Assembly (NCBI GenBank): GCA_001692895.1
Contig: KV748226.1
Coordinates: 188,329-252,328 of the forward strand
Source: Cenococcum geophilum 1.58
Taxonomy: Eukaryota; Ascomycota; Dothideomycetes; Gloniales; Gloniaceae
Direction of reading: 5' to 3'
DNA length: 64,000 nt
In this document: positions 23,306-34,300 of the stretch, piece by piece
How positions within the stretch are numbered: position 1 is the first letter of the stretch
How the letters are laid out: every line of letters begins with the position of its first letter
The notes under the pieces: model-generated
Seen by the model: the letters and a program-made list of their open reading frames with translations, nothing else
Databases searched by the model: none
What the model was told of the DNA's origin: nothing
Position numbers and translations under genes: made by a program

Positions 23306-25540
23306 CTACTATAGATTAACCTACTATATAGCTACTTCCTCGCTAACCTTCTGGGCCTATATAACCTACTTAATCTCCTTAATAACCTTAAGCTATAGGG
23401 AGTACTATTAGACCTCCTTCTGCCGACTAGCCCGCTATCTACTACCCTATTTAAAATCTAGTGCTACTATAAAGGGGTTACCTTCTAGCCTTTCGGTTTA
23501 CTTACGCTAAAGGGCCTATATGGAGTTTACCGCGCGGCTTATATAGTATATAGGTGGAGACTTAGACCTTAGCTTTAGCTAGGACTACGGCTCTAGCTAT
23601 AGCTACGGCTATAGTTACGGCTATGGCGGCGGTGGCGGCGAAGCTATACGGGAAGGAGAGCCTATAATGCTTGCCTGGGCGGACGTATATCTACTAGATC
23701 CCGTAATAGATAAAGCTAAAGGGGCTGCTTCTATAGGCGGACGCGGGGGGTTAGTAGACTGGCCCTAAGGCTATATAGCTACTACCACTGCTACTACCGC
23801 AGCTGCAGCTAAAGGGGCTTTTAGTTAAAATGTAAGGCCGCTGGACGTTAGTAATTAAAGCTATAAGGACTAAACCCGCTAGGACTTATCTAGATAGTCT
23901 AATAAGCCCTTAACCTTATTAGCTATCTACTTATTTTTAGCACGTAAAGCCTTTAGTTAGTTAATAAGGAGTAGTATAGCCTAGTAGAGAATTAACAGCT
24001 AGTTTAGGCTCCCCTTTTTTTTCTATAGGTAGGGCTCCAGCTCCTATGCGAAGGCTTTATACGCCTTATACTAAAAAACAGGGTGGCTCTATATTAGATA
24101 GCTTGGGAATATCTTATAAAGGGCTATTAAGTCTTATAGAATAACCTTATAAAGGTAAAAGAAAAGGTTTGTAACCTTTATAGCGGTAAGGTTATTAATC
24201 TAGTATAGCTATAGGCTAAAACGGCCCTTCCATTTATCCAGTTTGGGCTATATTATTAATAGTAGTATATTAGGCGGCGTAATACCTATACAGCGGATTT
24301 CGAAGCAGCCTATCTATAAGGGGTATTCTATTATTAACCTTATAAACTCTTATAGGAGAGAGTTTAAGTAACAGCCTACTATCTACTCTTGGTTTTACCT
24401 CCTAGCGCGCCAAATCTAGTCCTTACTAACCCCCTTTAGCTCCGCTATCTTAGCGCTAGCGCTTTACCTAATATATATCTTCTTCTCTAAGAAGACGCTA
24501 ATATATTAAAAGGCCTTTACAACCTAATCTTACTACAAGTTATATAAGAGGGCCGCCTCGCGGTTTCTTATACTACTCTTAATTAGGTGTATATTATACT
24601 ATACTAAGCGCCTACTAAAATCCGGAAACGGCTTTATACTAAGATCCTAGTAGTATAGAAGATAGAAAGCTAGCCCACTAAGTATATAAACAAGCGGCTT
24701 CCTATTCCGTAGGGCCCTAATAGTCTTAAGGCGGCTATACTGGTTCTACTTACCTACGCGTATAGTAAATATTAAGGGCATATAGCGCGTAGGGCCTTTA
24801 CCCTTAAACTTAAAGGTAAATAGATCCGAGATCTCGGTAAAGCGTCTATTGCCGCCGTAAGTAAGTATATAGTGGCCTAGCAGGATATTAATAAGCGTGC
24901 GGAAGTAGCACTCTAGCGATAAGGCGGCGCCCCTAGCCTAGAGCTTACGGCAGACGTTTTAAAACTTGTCCTTGGTATAGCCGTTAAAAAGGGTGTCTCT
25001 ACCCTTATTAGCGAACTGCTCTTTCTCGCGCTACGCGTCCCTCCGCTATAGCGTCTTTAGGTACTCCCTAACGCTATCCTCCCGCGGAGATAGGTGGCTG
25101 TTTATTTCTATAGCTTTCTATATCTAATAGAGGTCCGTTAAAGCAGTAATATAGCCGTAAACTAACCGCCACGAGAGCCGCGTCTCCTCTTAGGGTATGT
25201 TAATATCGGCTTTACAGCTCTTCCCTTTTAAGGGCTGGCCCATAACCTCCTTAATAAGGAAGAGAAGTAGCTTATTCTCTATAACGGTATTGCTGTTATA
25301 GTACTGCTTTCGTTTATAGAAGGCCTAAAGCCAAACAACACGTTAGCTGTAAGGCGTAATGCTTTTAGTAGAAGGGGGGAACTATACCCTTCTTACCTTA
25401 AACTCTTTCTGCTTTAGGTTATATGCTAAAGATGTGTTCTTAGGCCTAGCGTTACGCGTAAGGGTAAGGACATACTACACGTTAGCGCGTAATTCGGTAT
25501 TATTAGCGATATTAATCTCTACGCGGCTGGTCAGCGCCAT
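23306..25540 (-). pseudogene. Crypton tyrosine-recombinase-like protein, unit 3
   Basis: The least damaged copy. An ATG at 25540 (MALTSRVEI...) opens the frame that continues into the NDC10_II-like region; this is why I chose it as the start for all three units. The first in-frame stop is where an Arg or Gln is expected about 26 codons in, so it is still non-functional. The GCR1_C-like end is at about 23540-23306. The frame is the same as in units 1 and 2 and about 745 codons long. Confidence 0.77.
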
Positions 25541-25688
25541 CTTATATAGTAGGTATAATAGCAGACATGCTACCGCGATCAAGGATCACGCAGGGAGGAC
25601 TTTTCTATATATATTTGGGCCCTAATGGCCCTAATTACCCCATAGTCGGCGTCGATCAGCGGCTCGATTAGCAGGCGGCCCTTAATAC

Positions 25689-25733
25689 GCGTATGTCCAC
25701 AGCTTGGCGCTAGTGGCGCTGTGGACATACGCG
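25689..25733. repeat. Crypton unit hairpin, unit 3 (unmutated form)
   Basis: GCGTATGTCCACAGC and GCTGTGGACATACGC form perfect 15-bp arms around a 15-bp loop, TTGGCGCTAGTGGC plus one. This appears to be the ancestral form. TATGTCCACAG also occurs in direct orientation at the left end of unit 1 (16930-16940). Confidence 0.78.
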
Positions 25734-25810
25734 AATATCCTGCAGGTGGCTAGCTGAACACGTGACTTTTTCGCTGACCGACGATCAGCCGAGCCTCGAA
25801 TACCACCATA

Positions 25811-26482
25811 TCCATTATCCAGAAAGACGAACACTGCATTTCCCTCACCACTACCCAGCCTCCCAAGTCACTGCAGCCGGATCACAGGTCCAAGCGTTCT
25901 GTATGGCTTTTCTTGCCCCACTCTTTAATGCGGCCACAGCCTGATTTTCGGTCTTCCCATTTTATAAGCATGGAAAGAAGAAGGCTAATGCTGTAGCTTA
26001 ATAAATAGAGGCTGGCAGCAGGGATACATTTTGTTACTAGTAGCCTGCCAAAGCAGGACCATATCGTCGATCCTTTGGAAAAGATGGGTGAAGCCGTCCT
26101 TGCATATCTACCCAGACGTGTTATTTTTAGGTAAAAAAATGGCCCAATAAGCAGGCACTTCTGCAAGCTGTGTACGCTAGTCCGACCCCAACTGCTGCAA
26201 AGCCTCCGTTCTAACTGATTAGAATATGCAGAGGCGGTACCCTATGCATGAGGCTGAGTTCTAACAGCATTAAGGGTGGAGAGAAAAAGGTGCCATTGGA
26301 CGGCAAACACATGTATAAATCGTGGTTTGGAAATGACTCGGAATAGGAATTTACAAATGCGCCGCTCTGCCCGCGACTGTACAAACTTAAAATTAACAGG
26401 CCAGCTTTTCCACCTATTGCTTTTGGATTTCCTTAGTTTTAAAGCCGAAGTCGCGCTGGTATTACTGTCCAAATCCTCAATC
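25811..26482 (+). promoter_or_regulatory. Unique, unmutated upstream region of the secreted-protein gene
   Basis: Composition changes abruptly from TpA-rich to balanced at about 25650-25800. No coding region is supported; the short open frames on both strands lack any recognisable feature. A TATA-like TGTATAAAT lies at 26312-26320, about 165 bp before the start codon. A pyrimidine-rich stretch precedes the ATG. The regulatory role is inferred from position only. Confidence 0.45.
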
Positions 26483-27349
26483 ATGGCAATCTTTCATCTT
26501 TACCTATCTTCCCTTTTAATCAACCTGATTTTACCCGGACTTACTTCTGCCAATAGCTTGCAAAAGCGACAGATAGGCGAAATAGGTTGCTATACTCCAG
26601 GGAATATTATAGATTTTTCCCCTCGATGCGTGCCCTCCAACTATCCAATCAACAATGATCGGGGTCTCAATCCTTTCGAACTTCTCTTTTACGCGATGAA
26701 TACTACGACGCTCTCTCCCAACACTACATATACCGCCCAGGAGAATATCATCTGTACTACTCGTAACCCTGGGCCAAATATTACAGTCACGCTTGGTGCA
26801 GAAGTTGGAGCCGGACCACTTAGCGCTGGAGCTTCTCTAACTTTCAACTTGAATGGTCTAGGTGGACTTGACGGTAGTAAGTACTAGCACTAGCCAAGCT
26901 CCGTCGCCTTGCTGACACCAAAAGGCATTTGTGTATTCACAGAAGGCACCGACAACTTGACCGCTACAGATCCCATTACCCTTGCCAGAGCAACAAGTCT
27001 TATGTATACATTAGTAACAGATCCGAACGCGGGCTGTAAGACTTGTGGGCGCATTCCGATCCGCTACCCCAGTGATAGCGATGGCAAGATTGGCGGCATC
27101 CTCAAAATCGATTTCAAGGGCAACGATAACTGCATTGGTAAATGCGTCGGTCCTAATTCGTTTGCAAAGGTAACCGATACTTCGGCCTCTGCTTCGGCCT
27201 CTGCTTCGGCCTCTGCTTCTGCCACCGCACGTTCAGCTGCCGGCCGACTGGAAGCGCCAGGCATGGCTCAGGGACTGGGTATTGTTGCTTTTATAGCTGC
27301 GGCGATGTCTTTGGGCTCTTTTACAATCGCGCTTGGTCTTATTGCTTAG
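26483..27349 (+). CDS. Small secreted, cysteine-containing, probably GPI-anchored protein (two exons)
   Basis: Exon 1 is 26483-26876 and exon 2 is 26925-27349, giving 272 residues. The ATG at 26483 has A at -3 and opens a hydrophobic signal peptide (residues 1-23). A Lys-Arg pair at 28-29 suggests Kex2-type processing before Gln30. Eight cysteines (36, 49, 91, 134, 169, 172, 201, 205) could form four disulfides. Asn73, 80, 99 and 142 are in N-x-T sequons. Residues 218-232 are Ser-Ala repeats, followed by a small-residue region and a hydrophobic tail, the pattern of GPI attachment to the cell surface. I recognise no family. Upstream in-frame codons back to 26276 are rejected because they would bury the signal peptide. 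It is the only intact gene in the window, so a surface or effector-type role is possible but inferred. Confidence 0.8.
26877..26924 (+). other. 48-bp intron in the secreted-protein gene
   Basis: The donor is GTAAGT at 26877, the branch-site-like GCTGACA is at 26911-26917, and the acceptor AG is at 26923-26924. Without splicing the frame hits TAG at 26885. With splicing the joined codon AGC reads Ser132 and the frame continues to 27349. Length and signals are typical of filamentous fungi. Confidence 0.82.
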
Positions 27350-27588
27350 CTATAAGACTTAGTTCCTCGAAAGCATTGAAGGGCTTGGAACACATGAAAT
27401 TATTCCCACATCTAGATTCCTAGGGAATTTTGTATCTTTTAATCTACTATTGAAACTCAAGCAACAACAGCTTTTGCGAATGATTTTATGCTGGTTAATA
27501 TATCGCAGAGTGTAGCTGTAACACCTATAACGGCTTCAATTATCAACACAATCTAACTATCAAAATAGACTTTATTGCAAAGCTAAAG
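27350..27588 (+). other. 3' flank of the secreted-protein gene
   Basis: AT-richer but not RIP-like. No coding feature seen. It probably holds the 3' UTR and terminator of the gene, ending where the NLR-like fragment begins. Confidence 0.4.
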
Positions 27589-28041
27589 AGCTATCTCTGG
27601 CGGGCCTTACGTATCTATATATTTGGGCCGAAGGCGATTTCGTATAATGCTGTCCAAGACCAGGACAAGGCCGCGGCGAATCTGCTACTTCTGTAGTCCT
27701 TCATCGACAATAAAGATCTGTAGTCTGGACTGTTTGAGGAAGTATTTGACGCGTCTATACAAGTAGCAGCAGAAGTATCCGGATGGATTGAAGATCTGGG
27801 CAGTAATAAGGTAGAGTTTGCTAAGGCGATGCATCTCCTTCGCAGCTACTCGCTGGTGGAAGGCGTAGAAGGTGGGTCGAGTTATGCTACTCACCCGGTT
27901 GTGCACAACTGGGCGCGTTACTCTGGAGACCAGGACTGTTGGAAGACGCTGATCCGTCTAGCAGTATTGGTGGTAGGCTGGGCTGTTCCAAGTAATTCGA
28001 GGCAAGACTACTCTATCCCTTGCACTGTTGATGTGATATAA
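27589..28041 (+). pseudogene. NB-ARC/TPR NLR-like gene fragment
   Basis: One frame of about 150 codons contains stretches typical of the region after the NB-ARC domain in fungal NLR-like proteins with TPR tails: AISYNAVQDQD, AANLLLL-SFIDNKDL, VEFAKAMHLLRSYSLVEG, ATHPVVHNWA and RLAVLVVGWAVP. Two TAG codons (near 27695 and 27721) sit where Trp is expected (TGG to TAG), so it is lightly RIP-mutated. The nucleotide-binding domain is missing upstream and the TPR array is missing downstream; the frame ends at TAA 28039-28041, followed directly by repeats. In an intact protein this module would take part in intracellular recognition or heterokaryon incompatibility. The family is known from similar fungal proteins; the assignment is by eye. 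Confidence 0.7.
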
Positions 28042-28061
28042 AATGTGGCCCGTGTGCGCGA

Positions 28062-28180
28062 TCAAGAACATCGACCAGACCTGCGGAGGATAAATTATCC
28101 TATCCGGTCGGGCGGATAATAATCCTATCCGAGGATAGCCCGGATATCGGATAATATCCGGATAATATCCAAATAATATA
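28062..28180 (+). repeat. hAT-associated repeat, right-block copy
   Basis: AACATCGACCAGACC followed by GATAAATTATCCTATCCG and a run of GGATA/TATCC inverted motifs, matching 37757-37850 and the complement of 36520-36600. It is the least mutated copy of this block (CCGAGGATAGCCCGGATATCGG). It sits directly after the NLR-like fragment. Confidence 0.75.
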
Positions 28181-28189
28181 CTACCTATA

Positions 28190-28600
28190 GCCCCACTAGC
28201 CCGCGAAGCCCTACTGCACGCGTCCACGTCGCCGCGGGTGGAAACATCATCAGGAAATCGTTTCTTTTGATGGCCAAGTGCAGAGGCGATGGTAGGGAGC
28301 CGTCGCAGCGCGTGCAGCGCGCTGTCGTCGCGGTTCTGTGGTGTTGAGCCTGCGACGCGTACGAAGCATCGTACAAAGCATCGCCCTCAACAACACCAGG
28401 AGTCCTACTGCCCCCGCCTGGGGCTCCTGCTCTACCATCTAGGGGGGCCATCAAGGGAAACTGGGATACGAAAACCACCCGATATACGACTACCTGGCTC
28501 GTAGCCAGGCCCGAAACTGGCCTTATCACCTAGCCAGTCGACATAGACGCGTCCTAGTCATATAACAGGACACCCTTGGGCTTGCACTAGCTCTGAGACC
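28190..28600. other. GC-rich, unmutated stretch of unknown nature
   Basis: GC-rich, CpG-containing sequence unlike its neighbours. On the minus strand a short piece (PLHLAIKRNDFLMM near 28290-28240) resembles one ankyrin repeat, which would fit debris of an NLR or ankyrin gene, but it is a single weak match. The left edge repeats 13 bp (TATAGCCCCACTA) of the MITE terminus at 35733. Confidence 0.3.
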
Positions 28601-29429
28601 GTAGGGACACGGCGAGGGCGTAGGGAACCTCTTTTTTATAAGAACTTGTTAAGGTTAACGCGTCGCAGAATCGTACGAAACTTGTTAAGGCCCAAGGCCA
28701 CCGCGAAGAACTTATTAAGGCCCTGCCTAGAGAACTCGTTAAGGCCCCTCTACGAGGGCCTATCTGGTATACGACACCCAGGTGACTTAGAAGAGGGTCT
28801 TAATAGGCGTAGTGCGCGCGACCTAGACGACAGAGACGCGACAGCGACGTAATAGCAACGCGACGGCGACCAGACGGCTTAACGAGGTGGAAACACGGGC
28901 AAAGCTCTAGGCAGCGGAAACATAGGCCAGCTTCGACGGCTTTATAGCGCTTAACTAGGTGACTTACAGGAGGGTCTTAATAGGCGTGGTGTACGTAACC
29001 TATGTATATATAGGGGAGGCTTTAAGGAAACATAGGCTAGTTATATAAGGACTTAATAAGTTAGAGATATAGGCTAGCTTATAAGGAGGGGGGACACAAG
29101 CTTAGTTAGTAGGAGAAGGTAGAGTAAGTTGCCTAGCGCGGGACCGAGTATCTATAACCCCTCCTGTAAGACACGGTCGGCCTATTATAAGGAGACTCTT
29201 ATAGGCAACGCGAAACGGGAACTGGCAGTAATATAGGGTGTTGCGCCCCTATACTACTACTAGCCCCCTATAGGGCGTAGTGCGTAATAGCCACTGCTGG
29301 CTCTAGGGACCTTACCCCTTAGCTAGGCTCTAACCCCTAGTGCACCTAATAGGTAGGTAGGATTACGTCCTAGCTAAAGAGATTACTACGTGGCTTAAGA
29401 GAACGGATATATATATTAGTATACTAATA

Positions 29430-29500
29430 GATAGGACTGCTTGCTAGGGTAGTACGGCTGCTCGCTAGGGCAATACGGCTGCTTACTAGGGCAGTACGCT
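29430..29500 (+). repeat. Short tandem repeats in the LINE 5' region
   Basis: About three copies of a 27-bp unit (GGGCAGTACGGCTGCTTGCTA-like, written here only to its shared core TACGGCTGCT). Another pair of related blocks in this leader starts GGTGACTTA...GAGGGTCTTAATAGGCG at 28781 and 28963. Tandem 5' repeats are common in LINE promoters. Confidence 0.6.
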
Positions 29501-29879
29501 AGTAAGGTACACTTAAGGAGTAAACAGAAGTTACTTAGGCGGGGGAGGCTTTTAGCTAGGCCTTAACCGTAGAAGGTACCTAAGGCTTTCACATTATAGG
29601 ATATAGCTATAACGCCCTTATAGGATTACGTTAGTAGGCGCGTAAGATAGGAGTTACGACCCCTGTAAATGGCAGCTTATGCCCATACTAGCAGAAACGA
29701 TAATAAAAGGCGTGAAACTAGAGGCTATAGAAGGCTCCTAAGCCGTGCAAAAGCGTACTAACTTTAGGAGGAGACTCTTATATAGACTGCTGGGGGGTAG
29801 ACTAGTACTTAGGCTAATAACCTATTATAAGATACCCGAGAGAACTGGTGAAATTCCCTATATTATTAGTGGTGGCAGC

Positions 29880-30960
29880 TAACTGCTTATAGAAAGCCCC
29901 AGGCCCTTAGGCTTAGTAAGGGAGAGCTACTTAAAAACTAAGGTAGAGGCCTAGATAAGTAGGTATATTAAACTCTACTATATAACTACCTGCCGCATAG
30001 GCGACGCCGCCAACCATAAGGAAACCTTAAAGTAGAATAGCTAAGCCCTAGTATATAAACTCTAGGCTATAGGACCCCCAGGCACCCACAGGATATAGGC
30101 CGTAAAGAAGTTATAAAGTGGTAACGTTAGGGTGTATGTTACGGATAAAGACGTAAAAGATAGGTTGCTATAAGAAACAGAGTAAACAAAGGTCCTTAGA
30201 CGCTCTACTATACTAGCTATTCCGCTAGTACTAATAAAGGTCCACGCGGTACCTATAAGCCTCGCCATCTAAGGCCTAGAGGCTAAGTAGATAATAAAAG
30301 ATATAATAAAGCAGAACTATACTATAGCGGGGCTTATAGTAGAAAGGCTGGCGTGGAAAAGGCTAGGAAGAGTCTAAACGGGATAAAAGGTTAAATTGTT
30401 ACTTATTATAGGTATACAGTTAGAAGAGTTAGCAAATACGCTATTTAATTAGGGCCTCTTCTTAGGAGGAGACCACTACCTAGTTATAAGGCATGAGATA
30501 ACGTTTCTAGTAACGCAGTGCTTTAAATGCTAAGGCTTTAACCATATAGCCAAGAGTTATAGGAGAGAAGCTAGATGCGGACGCTGCGCTAGGTAATATA
30601 ATACTAGCGAATATATAGGAGATCTACCTAAAAAGTGTATTAACTATAAAGTAGACCACAAGGCATGGAACGGGGCGTATAGTGTTAAGCGGATATAGTA
30701 GGAGAAGGCTGTAGCAATTAGGGCCTATACTGTAAGCTTTGCAGTGTGAAGGATTGAATGAACGACTTAATTGTAAATGTAGCTCTAAAGCGTCTATATA
30801 TACACGAGGAAGGTATTAGGAATAAGATAAAAGGGGAGACTAATATGTAGTCGAAACAGGGTAATAAAAGATATACGAGGTATACGAGGGTAGTGCTGAC
30901 GCTAGTGAACAGGGTAATATGCAAGGTCCAGTAGTCGGTTACATATACGCTAATATACTA
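29880..30960 (+). pseudogene. LINE ORF1 (gag-like RNA-binding protein)
   Basis: The reading frame shows an RNA-binding region containing VYVTDKDVKDRLL and LVERLAWKR-like stretches, then zinc knuckles from about 30516: Q-C-F-K-C...G-F-N-H...S-Y (last Cys to Tyr), R-C-G-R-C-A-R, and K-C-I-N-Y...D-H-K-A-W, as in fungal Tad1-like ORF1 proteins. Gln codons are stops. I could not fix the start codon. The protein would coat the element RNA. Confidence 0.8.
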
Positions 30961-31399
30961 CGCAGGCACCTATAAGGCACCTATAAGCGGATAGCAATTA
31001 TAATTACAGTACGAGATCACTACTAAGGAGGTCTTATAATAAGCTAAGAAAAGGAAGCTAAAGGAGATAGTTACGTAAGAGAGCTCTATATAGGCAGAGG
31101 AAGCCCCCTAAAAGGTCGGCCGGCCGTAGACTTTTAATTATTCTAGGAAGGAAATGGGCTAGAGGACCCTCTAATTAACACTCTAAATAGCACTATATAG
31201 TAGTATATACGCCCTAATTTAAATCCTAGCAACTTAGGAGCCTTTACTAAATATAGAGTTTAATATAGAGGTAAAAGCAGAAGCTTAGATCTGAAGAGAG
31301 GCATTTAAAGGCTCTAAAACTGCGTTATAAGGAAGCAAACGGACGCTAAAGGGCACCAACTTAGCTAACTTAGAGGCTAGTATGGACCTCTTATATTAG

Positions 31400-34300
31400 G
31401 ACACCAGAAAACACTTATAATTATATAGTATAATACTAACAACAGTAGGAACGGCGTACTGCTTTACTTCCTATAAGAGGTAAAGCAGGCGGACCCCTAG
31501 CTAGATATATTAGCCATCTAAAAGCCATAGCAGAGGGACTAAGGAAATATAATATATACTATAAAATCCTACCACCTAGTGTACGTGGGAGTAGGCAATA
31601 TAAGGGTCTGCTTCTATATAAATAAGGCTATTAATATAAATAAGTAGGCGCCTATACACTACTTAGCGGACGTATATATAATTAAGCTAAAGGGCTGCGA
31701 GAGGACTATTTAGATTTATAATATTTATAACCCCTAATAGACAAATAGCAGTATCTATATGCTACCGGAGCTGCTAAGGGCTAAAGAAGAATATATACTA
31801 TTAGGTAATTTTAATCTATACTACCCCTTTTAGGGGGGTGTAATAGTAATATACGCGAATAACGCGGCGGATAACCTTATCCGCGCTATAGAGGCAGCCG
31901 GCCTAAGCCTAGCCACTAAGGCGGGCATGGAGATATAGGCAAAGGGCATGTTAAGGAGCACGCTAGACCTAGTATTTACCTCCCCCTAGATCACTAATAG
32001 GCTACTATAGAGTTAAAGATAAGATCGCTGGTATATAGGGTCCGACTACTTTCCTATTATTACGGAGGTAGACGTAAAGATGCTAGAGGGGCCCCCCTTA
32101 CCCAGGAGACCGCTATAGAAGAAGGCTAATTAGAAGGTAGTGTAGAGTAAGCTAGAGGGCTGACTCTAGCCCCTATATAGACTCCTATACAATATAAGAG
32201 ATAAACTAAACACACTAGCAGAGGCTATATACTAAGCGATTAAGAACACTATAGTAAAAATAGTACCTAACGCGTAGCCCTTGCCGCAAGCCTTTAAAGC
32301 ATAGTTAGAGGAATGCATAAAAGTGGTAAAGGAAACCTAATAGGCCTTTTGGGTGTAGAAGGTCTCTTAGTTAGTACCTAACTAGATTAACTACAGAGTC
32401 GCACAGAATAAGAAGAAAAGGGTAATCTAATAAAAGGCTAATAAGCTATAGAGGAGGACCGTTAAAAAGCTAATAAATAACCCTAAAGGGATATAGAGGA
32501 TAGTAAAATGGGCGCGTATAGCGGACGGGAAGCCAAAGGCCCTACTACAGTTTCCTTCTATTAGCAGACTAGAAGAGGAGACCCTATACTATAATAATAA
32601 GGAGAAGGCTACTATCCTTATAGAGTAGTTCTTCCCGTTGCTGGTAGAGGCGGACCTTAGTAATATACTAGGGTTTATATACCCGGAGCCGCGAATAATA
32701 AAGGAAGTAGTTAAGGAGGAGAATATTATTACGGCCCTAAAGGGGCTTGCCCCTAATAAGGCCCTAAGTCTAAAGAAGATTACTAATTAATTCCTTAAGA
32801 CGTGCGGAGAGCAGCTAGCCCTAGTGCTGGCTAAACTCTTTAGCAGTTATATAGCAATTAGATATTACCTAAAACCGTTTAAAGACTCTATTATAGTAGT
32901 CCTCTAAAAACTATAGAAACCATCCTATACTACAGCAAAGGCCTACTGGCCAATCGCGCTACTTAATACTATTAGGAAGCTACTTAAGAGAATAGTAGCT
33001 AGCCAACTATCTAAAATTACGGAGGAGATGGGTATACTACTAGCTAGTTAAATAGGAGTAAGGCTAGGGCGCTTAATATAGATAGCACTGGAGCTACTAA
33101 CCTAATAGGTATATACGGTATAGAGGAGTAACCTAAACCTAGTAGCCTTATTACTTAGCCTTAATATTTCCGGGGCCTTTAACTAAGTCTTTTATAAAAG
33201 AATAATCTATAATATAAAGGCCCAAGCTATACCCTACTAGATAGTATAGTTTATAAAGTCCTTCCTTAAGGATTAAACAATAAGGCTCTTAATTAGAGGA
33301 TATATAGTATAAACAATATAAATAAACACCGGTATACCCTAAGGCTTAGCGCTGTCGCCAATTCTATTCCTCTTTTTTACCTATATACTCCTACTGAAGC
33401 TATAAGGGGGAACTACTACGGTATTCGGATTTGTTAACGACTCTAATATACTAATATATAGTAAGACTACGGAGGAAAACTGCAGAACTATAGAAAGGGC
33501 GCATAAGGTATATATGGCGTGGGCACGCCGGTATAGGGTAGTGTTTACCCCTAAAAAGTACTACCTTATCCATTTTATAAGGAGCTATAAGAAGTTTAAT
33601 ATAAAGGCTATAGCTAACATATATGGCTTCACGGAAGGCCTAGTTAGTAACCTACTGTTAGGCCATAGAGACGCACTGGCCATAACCGGCTTAGCGCAGG
33701 CGAGGCGCCTACAAAACGTAGTCGCCCCGCATCAGAGAACAGCAGAATTCAGTTCTACAGTTCTACTTCATCAAGAACCAGAAACTCTTTGCATCCCGCT
33801 ACTGTTGTTACGTTACTACATGCCCTAAGGACCTTGGCGTCCTAACACCTACGTATACTAGGGGTATAAGTTAACTTAAAGCTTAAATAGAGACCGCATG
33901 TTAACATTATTAAAACGAAGGCGATTACCTAAATAGCCGCACTAACCTGGCTTACGGCCTCTATATAGGGCGCCTCCTTCTAGAAGGCGCGGATAATATA
34001 CTCCGCCGTAGTCCGGCCGGCAATCTTATATAGATGTAGTATCTAGTACTTACTACCGGAGTAGATAAAGCCTAAGAAGATAAGCAAAACTAAGCTACGC
34101 TAGCTAGGCGTAGCACAGAACCTATACCTCCGTACTATTACGGGGGCGTATAAATTAATGCTAATAGTAGTACTGGAGCACGAGACGGGGTTTCCGCCGC
34201 TTTAGATATACCTTAAAGAGCTAGCTATAGCCTACGCGGAGAGGACGTAGGAAGGACTAGTAAGAGAGTATATTAAGAGGGAGTGCAATACTATACGGGC

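Larger units (their letters stand above)
16929..25808 (-). repeat. Tandem array of three 2960-bp Crypton-type units
   Basis: Three copies of a 2960-bp unit lie head to tail (about 16929-19888, 19889-22848, 22849-25808). Landmarks such as AGTATGTCCACAG and GTAAATTAAC recur at exactly 2960-bp spacing, so the copies differ by substitutions only. Each unit encodes one minus-strand protein with NDC10_II and GCR1_C domains, the arrangement found in fungal Cryptons. No terminal inverted repeats or target duplications are apparent, also as expected for Cryptons. Copy 3 is the least mutated, especially at its right end. Confidence 0.85.

Noticed and set aside
19439..25625. 88-codon open frames at 19439, 22399 and 25359 on the plus strand
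   Set aside because: They recur at 2960-bp spacing because of the Crypton array and lie antisense to its recombinase-like frame.
26276..26482. In-frame upstream extension of the secreted-protein gene
   Set aside because: It would place the signal peptide inside the protein; the ATG at 26483 has better context.
25762..26484. Short open frames on both strands upstream of the secreted-protein gene
   Set aside because: No domain, no splice model and mutual overlap; chance frames in unmutated DNA.
28185..28529. 114-codon minus-strand frame as an ankyrin gene
   Set aside because: Only one weak ankyrin-like stretch; the rest is low-complexity GC-rich sequence.
33514..33828. 104-codon open frame in the LINE
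   Set aside because: Its first half is reverse transcriptase and its second half is the inserted LTR; not a gene.
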